A DNA stretch of 15,396 nt, taken from Comamonadaceae bacterium (GTDB lineage Bacteria > Pseudomonadota > Gammaproteobacteria > Burkholderiales > Burkholderiaceae_C). The stretch lies in the NCBI GenBank assembly GCA_947374505.1, contig CANCCE010000044.1, positions 1 to 15,396 of the forward strand, written 5' to 3'. The notes below the pieces were generated by a model. The model was not told the DNA's origin. It did no database searches and was given only the letters and a program-made list of their open reading frames with translations. This document shows, in pieces, positions 8,580 through 13,741 of the stretch; positions within the stretch are counted from its first letter, which is position 1; each line of letters begins with the position of its first letter. Both the position numbers and the translations under genes were made by a program.

Positions 8580-8640
8580 CATGCTCGTTCAGCGTCTTTC
8601 AGTCCGGCATCTTTATCAAGGTTTTATAGAGATTCCTTAG
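8580..8640 (-). mobile_element. Possible IS5-family end remnant with transposase start codon
   Basis: On the minus strand, CTAA (8640-8637, fitting the YTAR target of IS5-type elements) is followed by GGAATCTCTATAAAACC, which resembles a terminal inverted repeat. About 35 bp further on comes ATG AAA CAA AGC AGC (MKQSS), a start resembling IS5-type transposases. The putative transposase frame then runs straight into the bactofilin-tail repeat and stops after about 16 codons, so the rest of the element is gone. Identification is from pattern memory only; no second end was found. Confidence 0.35.
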
Positions 8641-8790
8641 TGCGATGTCGGTTCGTTTGAATATTGCCCCCCCAAACTTGGATTGCCAGTGTGTACAGTG
8701 GCTGTGGCTGTGGCTTTGACTCCTTCATCTCAAGCCCCATTAACTAAATTTTAATAATTTATTTAGCAACTCTCATTCAAAATAAATATA

Positions 8791-8808
8791 GTTACTAATA
8801 TTAATAAC
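8791..8808. repeat. Near-perfect palindrome in the AT-rich block
   Basis: GTTACTAAT-ATTAATAAC is an inverted repeat with arms matching at 8 of 9 positions. In DNA this AT-rich, short palindromes arise often by chance, so a regulatory role is only possible. Confidence 0.25.
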
Positions 8809-8967
8809 AAAAATAGTAAAATATAACTACCAAATAACATTAATTTATATAATTAAATTACCAATACTATTCATATTTTTCCCTACAAAAGATAGTCATT
8901 CGACTCTTAATTTTGAATAGTAAATTTATCAATGCTACCATTATTAAATTGCAGTCTAATTATTCAA

Positions 8968-9360
8968 TTAATCGCGAAACATCCCGTGCTTCCGCACCTC
9001 AACATCAAATCCACTGGCCATGCAGCGCATTCGCGTGGCTCTGCCATAGGGTGTACTGTGACTACGGCCAATTTTTCCCACGGCTATCCCTGCCCGGCAG
9101 CTGCTGGCAAGATACATTTTGAATGCTTCAATGGTGATGGTCTGGTTCAGATGCGCGGCGCTCAGTTGCCCAGTGCTCAGTTTCCCGTGAAGTCACTCAA
9201 ACACCGCAAAGCCCCGGTCACACGCTTTAGACACCCACCCCAGCGCGTCTTGCCTCAGGCATTTGCCTATGAACGCCAATCCCGCCTAGGAGCTGAGGTC
9301 GCAGGGCAGTTTCTTGATAACAAGGTCCGTCATGTTGAGGCTCACCTTGTGGGCAAGCAT
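8968..9360 (-). pseudogene. Decayed reading frame of unknown identity
   Basis: A minus-strand frame runs from ATG at 9360 to TAA at 8968 (131 codons) with two internal stops, TAG at codon 25 and TGA at codon 56. Between the stops the translation is protein-like (KACDRGFAVFE; then LHGKLSTGQLSAAHLNQTIT), and the first 80 codons have about 75% G or C in the third position, as in the native genes and unlike the AT-rich DNA on both sides. I do not recognise the family; a transposase fragment is one possibility. The opposite-strand 145-codon ORF across the same region has no such support. Confidence 0.3.
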
Positions 9361-9393
9361 ATATCTTGACCTTCAGTTCACGGATTTAAGAGA

Positions 9394-9423
9394 TTGACAT
9401 AAAAAATGACGGGCAAATATTAT
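9394..9423 (+). promoter_or_regulatory. Near-consensus sigma-70 promoter overlapping the yidD-like start
   Basis: TTGACA at 9394-9399 (6 of 6) and TATTAT at 9418-9423 (5 of 6) are separated by 18 bp. The -10 lies inside the first codons of the yidD-like ORF, so a transcript from it would begin near 9430, after the annotated ATG. Either the match is fortuitous, or it drives the downstream genes or a shorter YidD form. Confidence 0.35.
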
Positions 9424-9627
9424 TCACAAAGAATATTAATCAGTTTTGTGAAATTTTATCAATCCGTAGCACCGGAATGGGTCCGGAGAGAGTGCCTTTA
9501 CGTGCCGTGTTGCTCTGACTACATGATACTTTCGATCTCCAAACACGGCTCACTTAAAGGCGCCATGAAAGGATTATTCAGAATTTGCCGCTGCAGAAAA
9601 CCTTACGGCGGAATAGACTTACCTTAA
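9406..9627 (+). CDS. yidD: Orphan YidD-like membrane protein insertion efficiency factor
   Basis: This encodes 73 residues from ATG 9406; a weak purine stretch (AAGAGA) lies about 12 nt upstream. The YidD pattern is recognisable: an amphipathic N-terminus with FVKFYQSVAP (residues 14-23), the cysteine motif CLYVPCCSDY (C30, C35, C36) with SKHGSLKGAMKG after it, and the closing RCRKPYGGIDLP. YidD sits on the inner face of the cytoplasmic membrane and assists YidC-dependent insertion. The normal copy lies in rpmH-rnpA-yidD-yidC; none of those genes is here. Departures are PCC in place of the usual PTC, and an end at DLP instead of DPVP. The gene is AT-rich compared with the window core, consistent with acquisition. 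It leads a small cluster with an sORF and a VanZ-like gene. Confidence 0.8.
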   Translation: MTGKYYSQRILISFVKFYQSVAPEWVRRECLYVPCCSDYMILSISKHGSLKGAMKGLFRICRCRKPYGGIDLP

Positions 9628-9647
9628 CTACTATCAATACTATTATT

Positions 9648-9713
9648 ATGGACGGCTGTATAAAATTCCTCATATTACTTATTCTTCTCGGTGTTGTGAT
9701 ATGGATGTTCTGA
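9648..9713 (+). CDS. Possible 21-residue single-pass membrane peptide
   Basis: ATG at 9648 to TGA at 9711-9713 encodes a peptide with a short polar start (MDGCIK) followed by an almost uninterrupted hydrophobic stretch (FLILLILLGVVIW), long enough for one membrane helix. It sits 20 bp after the yidD-like stop and overlaps the start of the next gene by 13 bp, an arrangement seen with translational coupling. No Shine-Dalgarno sequence precedes it, and hydrophobic codons are favoured by chance in AT-rich DNA, so it may be only incidental. Confidence 0.35.
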   Translation: MDGCIKFLILLILLGVVIWMF

Positions 9714-10093
9714 AAAAATTACACAAAAACTGGGGTTTTTCGACCAGACCATTACCAATCGCCGTATTATTATTTTTATTCATCGCGTACTGTGAATTTC
9801 ATCTTATTCGGGAGAAAATTCCAAATGGATTTCTAAAAGGGTCATTTCCGAGTATGCTGGTGATGCCCCTTGTTCTCTTTGCTACAAATCTCTTCACATC
9901 GATTCGATTTCACACCCCTCATCACAAAATTATTATTACTTTCATTGCGACTGGCATGATGTCCCTTTGGTTGGAGTGGCTTGTGCCCCTGTTTTACAGT
10001 CGCTCAACCGGAGATATTAATGATGTAGTCGCTATGTTTATCGGATGGTCTATCTATTGTGTAGTCCACCAGTTAAGCTGGCAACACAAATAA
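9701..10093 (+). CDS. Small VanZ-like integral membrane protein
   Basis: This encodes 130 residues with four predicted membrane helices (about 17-34, 50-68, 76-95 and 106-124). The C-terminal half carries a VanZ-like signature: a helix containing E92 (WLEWLVP), then SRSTGDINDVVAMFIGWSIY, resembling the R-x-x-D-x-x-D-hydrophobic-G pattern of VanZ-like proteins. VanZ itself is tied to teicoplanin resistance, but most family members have no known role. The ATG at 9701 has no clear Shine-Dalgarno sequence and overlaps the 21-codon ORF. Codon use is AT-rich like the yidD-like gene, so the two probably travelled together. Only the family resemblance is visible; the function is unknown. Confidence 0.65.
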   Translation: MDVLKKLHKNWGFSTRPLPIAVLLFLFIAYCEFHLIREKIPNGFLKGSFPSMLVMPLVLFATNLFTSIRFHTPHHKIIITFIATGMMSLWLEWLVPLFYSRSTGDINDVVAMFIGWSIYCVVHQLSWQHK

Positions 10094-10314
10094 AATAAGA
10101 ATACATCAAATCAAGCGATTTATACAAGGGTGAATTCAAAAGTAAAGTGCGCCTCGAAAGTCAGGGCGATCGCTAAAGCCGTATCAATGAACCTAAGCGC
10201 AGCGCATCGGAACATTGCAACTGGGGCAAAAAAAAAGCGGCAAAGTTCAACGATAGAGATAAACCCTTGCTGTAGGCGACCCCTTCGACCAAATGTGATT
10301 CCTACGGGTGCAGT

Positions 10315-10384
10315 TCAGGTTTTGGTTTGCGCATTTTCAATGGCAGTTTGAGCGCGATTGGCTGACTGGGCAGCAGCTTTGTTT
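10315..10384 (-). repeat. Bactofilin gene tail in place (copy B of the direct repeat)
   Basis: This is the intact 3' end of the bactofilin CDS, which matches 8510-8579 at 67 of 70 bases. The two copies bracket the island carrying the yidD-like and VanZ-like genes. Confidence 0.9.
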
Positions 10385-10755
10385 TGAACCACCATGCCCA
10401 ATAACCGGGCACCGTGCTCTATGGCGATCGAGCCATACGAGATGTCGCCATTGATCACCGAGTCTTTGTGAAACTCAACACGCTCTGCGGCATATATATT
10501 GCCGTCAACTCGGCCTGCGACCAAGATGCGATGCGCATGAATGTCGCCGGCCACCTCGCCCGTCGGGCCAATCGCCACTGAGATTTTGTTGCCTGGGGCG
10601 GTCTCGATATTGCCCATGACTTTGCCATCAATTCGGACGCTGTCTAACAACACCAAACGGCCAAAGATCGTGGTGGTGCGACCGACCAGGGTGTCAAACC
10701 TTTCTTGCGATGCAGTGAAAGATTTGTTTTTTAATTTTTCAAACATGGCAAGCAT
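10315..10755 (-). CDS. Bactofilin cytoskeletal protein
   Basis: This encodes 146 residues. The central beta-helix domain (about 26-122) shows the regular short repeats of bactofilins: RIDGKVMGNI, GEVAGDIHAH, GRVDGNIYAA, SVINGDISYGS. It is flanked by a short N-terminal tail and an Ala/Gln-rich C-terminal tail. Bactofilins polymerise without nucleotide on the inner membrane and position cell-wall enzymes. The gene lies 27 bp downstream of a membrane-anchored M23 peptidase on the same strand, the pairing known from shape-determining loci such as helicobacter CcmA with Csd peptidases. A second start (ATG at 10746, MFEKLK) is possible because no strong Shine-Dalgarno sequence marks either. Its last 70 bp are duplicated at 8510-8579. 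Confidence 0.92.
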   Translation of the reverse strand: MLAMFEKLKNKSFTASQERFDTLVGRTTTIFGRLVLLDSVRIDGKVMGNIETAPGNKISVAIGPTGEVAGDIHAHRILVAGRVDGNIYAAERVEFHKDSVINGDISYGSIAIEHGARLLGMVVQNKAAAQSANRAQTAIENAQTKT

Positions 10756-10782
10756 CTCGGGTGAAAGCGATGACGAGGATTT

Positions 10783-11724
10783 TCATGGTGACTTGACCGG
10801 CAAAACTTGCAGCGGGTTCAAGACCTTGCCATGGTGGAAAATTTCGAAGTGCAGATGCGGCCCGGTGGAACGCCCCGTGCTGCCGACATCGCCAATCACC
10901 ATTCCACTGTCCACCGGCGTGTTTTCAAGGACGCGGCGCTTGCTCAAATGGGCATAGCGTGTCACGAAGTTTTCAGCATGCTTGATTTCGATCACATGAC
11001 CGTAGCCAGCGTCCCAATCGGAGCGGACGACTACGCCCGGGCCTGCGGCGAGCACCTTGGTGCCCACCTCAGCGGCGAAATCAATCCCCTCATGCATGGC
11101 CAAAGCACCCGTGAAGGGATCATTGCGAAGACCAAAACCGCTGGTCAAACGAAAATCAGAGTAGACAGGCACGCCAATCGGCAAGGTCTCTAACCACTCT
11201 AGATTATTTCTCCACTTGGTCTCATAGGAGGCCAGAGAGTCGCGCATGCCTTGGGCTTGTTCGGCGGTTTGATGCAACTCCGTTTGCAGGGGTTGACGAA
11301 AAAAGCCCGTCTTGAAAAATGGCGGCAATTGGGCTGACACGAAAGGACCGCCCTTGAAGTCGTCTTTGCCAGTGAAACGGCCTTTGAAGGCTACCGGCGT
11401 GGCCAACTCCATGAACCGGTTTTTCAGGGTCTCTAACTTTTTAACGTCTTGAACGTTTTGGTCGAGGGCACTTTTAAGTTGGTCCAGACGCTCACGGTAG
11501 ACGGCCTCCATGCGCTTTTGTTCGAACTCACTGGTCACGCCGCCCATGCTGCGTGCAAGTTCGGGGTTGTACTCGACTGCGATGCGAAGGCCCACCCAGT
11601 TCAACGCAAAGCCTAAAAAAAGCATCCCCGCGGCCAATGCCAAGGCTGCCAGCAACACATTGCGCGCAGTGATGGAAATTTTTTTAACCTGGCTGGTGGG
11701 GCCAGAAAGCCACATTAGTTGCAT
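10783..11724 (-). CDS. Membrane-anchored M23 family metallopeptidase
   Basis: This encodes 313 residues. A short cytoplasmic start is followed by one membrane helix (about 22-44), a charged coiled-coil stretch (about 66-110 and 145-180), and a C-terminal LytM/M23 domain (about 190-305). Zinc ligands are visible: H211 and D215 in MHEGIDFAA, and H292 in the HLHFE motif, with H259 (RYAHL) and H290 as further catalytic histidines. All are intact, so it is expected to be an active peptidoglycan endopeptidase in the periplasm. It precedes the bactofilin gene by 27 bp and is probably its operon partner. The start ATG at 11724 has a weak GGA 5 nt upstream; ATG at codon 4 is an alternative. Confidence 0.92.
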   Translation of the reverse strand: MQLMWLSGPTSQVKKISITARNVLLAALALAAGMLFLGFALNWVGLRIAVEYNPELARSMGGVTSEFEQKRMEAVYRERLDQLKSALDQNVQDVKKLETLKNRFMELATPVAFKGRFTGKDDFKGGPFVSAQLPPFFKTGFFRQPLQTELHQTAEQAQGMRDSLASYETKWRNNLEWLETLPIGVPVYSDFRLTSGFGLRNDPFTGALAMHEGIDFAAEVGTKVLAAGPGVVVRSDWDAGYGHVIEIKHAENFVTRYAHLSKRRVLENTPVDSGMVIGDVGSTGRSTGPHLHFEIFHHGKVLNPLQVLPVKSP

Positions 11725-11835
11725 GCGAATCCAAACAAAGGGAGTCGGATCTTAGCCATTTGCGCGGACGGCGTCTACCTTATAGAAAGATAACAAAGAG
11801 CACTCTGACGTACCCCAAAACGTTTAGGAAGGAAG

Positions 11836-11859
11836 CCGGGCGGTGTTTTTCACGCTCGG
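11836..11859 (-). terminator. Stem-loop downstream of the SphA-like gene
   Basis: On the minus strand, CCGAGCGTG and CACCGCCCGG pair around an AAAAA loop with one mismatch and one bulged base, 7 bp after the SphA-like stop. No clear T-run follows (CTTCCTTCC), so termination would be weak or the hairpin may mainly protect the 3' end. Confidence 0.35.
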
Positions 11860-11865
11860 ATATCG

Positions 11866-12978
11866 TCAAAAGGCTTTGCTGACCCTGACCCGAAAAAATG
11901 AGCCTGCGAGCGCGTTGGCGGCTGTGATCGTCTTCATATAAGAGACGCTGATGCTGGCATCCAGCGGTTTGATCAAGGCCGTGAACAAAGCCCCCGCGCT
12001 GGTGTCGTTGAACTTGCCAAACTTGTCGACCGAGTCTGACTGGTACTGCTGGACATAGAGCAGATGCGGCCCCACCGAGCCAAAGGAGGTTTGGTACAGC
12101 GCGGCCAGGTCCACGCCCCCGAAATTACCGCTGCGGACATCGGTGTCCTTGTTGCGGGTGTTAAAACCCAAAGACACTTTGGCTCCGAGACGCCAATCTG
12201 GCGTGGCGTTGTACGACATCGCCAAGCCCGTGCGCAGCGTGTAGAAGTTACCGAATCCGATGTTCGGTGTAATGACCGAGGGGCTGTACTTGCCGGTGGG
12301 CAAGGCCAGCGTGAGGCCGGCGGTCAGCAGTGTGCCGGCCTGCCGATAAACCCAAGACCCTGCTAATTCTGCGTCACCCCAGCCCTGCACAACGCCACTG
12401 GCATCCGTCGCTCTGGCGGCCAATCCGGCTTCATAACTGCTGTTCAAATTAGTCTGGATGAGCCCATTCACCAAGGGACTTGGCCCGGCGGCGACGGGCA
12501 CCAGGCCGGTCAACCGGACATCCCTTTCTTGCCTGAGCATGTAGGGCAGGGTGAAGGTGGCGATCAGCCTGCCGCCGGCGTAGCGAGGCTCTGTCAAGTA
12601 ACCCATGACCAGACTGGCTTGGGTCTGGGTTTGCCTAAGGTCCATCGTCACTTGAGACGTGTAATGGACGGCCACCGGAAGCGGCGCCCCTGTCGAAGGG
12701 TTGGCCGTGATGGTTTTAGTCTCGAAAGAAACCAGTGGCTGGCCATCACTGCCCGTCACTTTGTCAATTTTGACAGCGGTGATCGCGGTGCTTCCGTACC
12801 AGCCGGGCTGATTCAGTGCAGCGCCGATTTCGCCGCCCAAGTTACCGGCCATCGGGAAGCGAAGTTTGTAATCTTCCGCCGCAAAAGTGCGCCCTGCGCA
12901 GACCAAAGAACACAGGAAGACTAGGATTTCAGCGGTTTGGCCGCGGATGAAATGAGCGACGATCACGGTTGTGATCAT
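11866..12978 (-). CDS. SphA/MetA-like outer-membrane protein (phenol-degradation-type transporter family)
   Basis: This encodes 370 residues. After a long N-region, a hydrophobic segment (about 16-28) leads to a signal cleavage site near TFAA/EDY (34/35). The mature part is rich in alternating beta-strand sequence and ends RVRVSKAF with a terminal phenylalanine, as in outer-membrane barrels. The central GWGDAELAGSWVYRQ, LALPTGKYSP, IGFGNFYTLRTGLAMSYN and WRLGAKVSLGFNTRN are typical of the SphA/'MetA-pathway phenol degradation' family, whose members are thought to pass hydrophobic aromatic or alkane-like compounds. No catabolic genes are adjacent, so no substrate is suggested. The start codon lies inside a strong inverted repeat. 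The gene appears to be a single transcription unit. Confidence 0.8.
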   Translation of the reverse strand: MITTVIVAHFIRGQTAEILVFLCSLVCAGRTFAAEDYKLRFPMAGNLGGEIGAALNQPGWYGSTAITAVKIDKVTGSDGQPLVSFETKTITANPSTGAPLPVAVHYTSQVTMDLRQTQTQASLVMGYLTEPRYAGGRLIATFTLPYMLRQERDVRLTGLVPVAAGPSPLVNGLIQTNLNSSYEAGLAARATDASGVVQGWGDAELAGSWVYRQAGTLLTAGLTLALPTGKYSPSVITPNIGFGNFYTLRTGLAMSYNATPDWRLGAKVSLGFNTRNKDTDVRSGNFGGVDLAALYQTSFGSVGPHLLYVQQYQSDSVDKFGKFNDTSAGALFTALIKPLDASISVSYMKTITAANALAGSFFRVRVSKAF

Positions 12979-12980
12979 CG
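12957..12980 (-). promoter_or_regulatory. Inverted repeat enclosing the SphA-like start codon
   Basis: On the minus strand the arms are CGATGATCAC and GTGATCGTCG with a 4-nt loop AACC. As DNA they match at 9 of 10 positions; as RNA the remaining pair is a U-G wobble, so a continuous 10-bp stem forms. The AUG at 12978-12976 lies within the 5' arm. It could hide the start codon in mRNA, or be a protein operator. Confidence 0.5.
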
Positions 12981-13070
12981 CCCGATTTGGCCTGTGTCAC
13001 ATCAAAAAAGCATAAAAACGCAAAAATGTCTTGCAGAACCAACAAAATGATTCGTGAAGCCCCGAGCGGC

Positions 13071-13091
13071 AAAACGTCCAGATGTTGGACG
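13071..13091 (-). terminator. Weak intrinsic terminator after the H-NS-like gene
   Basis: On the minus strand CGTCCA-ACATC-TGGACG forms a 6-bp stem with a 5-nt loop followed by TTTT, 16 bp past the stop of the 143-codon gene. The stem is short and the T-run is only four bases. Confidence 0.4.
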
Positions 13092-13107
13092 ATCTTTCAT
13101 TTCAAAC

Positions 13108-13539
13108 TTAGTTTGCAGGAAGCCCGTAGGGGGAAGCAGGCTCATTGAGTTGCGAATCCATATTGCCGTAAAACTGACGCATTTCTTCCAGTGTCTTCGG
13201 TTTCGCAGGGGCACCGGAACTGGGACTTCTAGAGATATCGAACGTCACATCCGCGCGGATTTCCTTGTCTTTGGCCCCATGCGCAAAGCCACCATTGGCA
13301 CCGTTGCCAGCACTGACCACACCACTTTGCTTCGCCGCTTGAAAAAGATGCTCCTTCTTCAAGCGGTATTGCCGCATCAATCCGGCTATCTCCTTCAATC
13401 CTTTGCTCACCTCGGCTTCGCGCGCCCTGGCCTTTTGGAGCACAAGCTCGCGTTGTTTGGCCGCCTCTGCCAAGGTTTCGTCAGCGAGCTTTTGTTGCAA
13501 GGCAGCCATTTGATACTGCAGCTCTTCTAGGGCGGTCAT
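13108..13539 (-). CDS. Small coiled-coil protein resembling the H-NS oligomerisation domain
   Basis: This encodes 143 residues with a good Shine-Dalgarno sequence (GGAGAG, minus strand 13549-13544, 4 nt before ATG). Residues about 3-70 are an uninterrupted charged helix rich in E, K, Q and A, ending IAGLMRQYRLKKEHLF. This is similar in layout to the N-terminal segment of beta-proteobacterial H-NS-like proteins (there typically ...LxxEYGLTxxDLF). The rest (70-143) is Gly/Ala/Ser/Pro-rich with a second short helix (KTLEEMRQFYGN). The H-NS DNA-binding motif (TWSGRGRxPxW-type) is absent. It could be an H-NS-like modulator lacking DNA binding, or an unrelated coiled-coil protein. It is divergent from the kinase gene at 13742. 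Confidence 0.6.
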   Translation of the reverse strand: MTALEELQYQMAALQQKLADETLAEAAKQRELVLQKARAREAEVSKGLKEIAGLMRQYRLKKEHLFQAAKQSGVVSAGNGANGGFAHGAKDKEIRADVTFDISRSPSSGAPAKPKTLEEMRQFYGNMDSQLNEPASPYGLPAN

Positions 13540-13741
13540 GGCACTCTCCGATTCAAAGTTAAAAGAAAAATAGATAGCTGACTACTTGTCTTAATTGACA
13601 TGGATCGTAGCGACCTGACTTGCGCCAAAGACCACAAATCCCCGCAAAGGCTCACCATTTCTCTCTTTTTTCAGTGTTTGAGGTGATAAATTCCTGACCA
13701 CTGGCTTCAAGATCGCAAGTTGCGTGGGTCGGGCTGAATTT

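Larger units (their letters stand above)
8478..9405. other. Long non-coding mosaic region between the Bug gene and the yidD-like gene
   Basis: This 928-bp stretch has no convincing intact gene. In order it contains: a 70-bp copy of the bactofilin 3' end (8510-8579), a possible IS5-type end (8580-8640), about 100 bp without recognisable content including a short GGCTGT tandem near 8700, an extremely AT-rich block (about 8740-8960; only 18 of the 120 bases at 8761-8880 are G or C), and a patch of roughly 55% GC (8968-9369) holding a decayed minus-strand frame. The abrupt composition changes point to several separate insertions and deletions. Confidence 0.7.

Noticed and set aside
8932..9369. 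145-codon plus-strand ORF in the island
   Set aside because: It spans the junction from AT-rich to GC-rich DNA, has no family resemblance, and is antisense to a frame with better third-position GC bias.
7362..10119. Shared TCAAGCGATTT at about 7362 and 10109 as possible attachment sites
   Set aside because: An 11-base exact match is expected many times by chance in 15 kb and neither copy flanks a recognisable element.
10130..10351. 73-codon plus-strand ORF running into the bactofilin tail
   Set aside because: It uses a GTG start, its end is antisense to bactofilin coding sequence, and the composition is not protein-like.
13054..13530. 158-codon plus-strand ORF opposite the H-NS-like gene
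   Set aside because: The minus-strand gene has a strong Shine-Dalgarno sequence and a coherent coiled-coil; this ORF is its shadow.
13595..13600. TTGACA as a -35 box for the histidine kinase
   Set aside because: No acceptable -10 hexamer lies 15-19 bp downstream.
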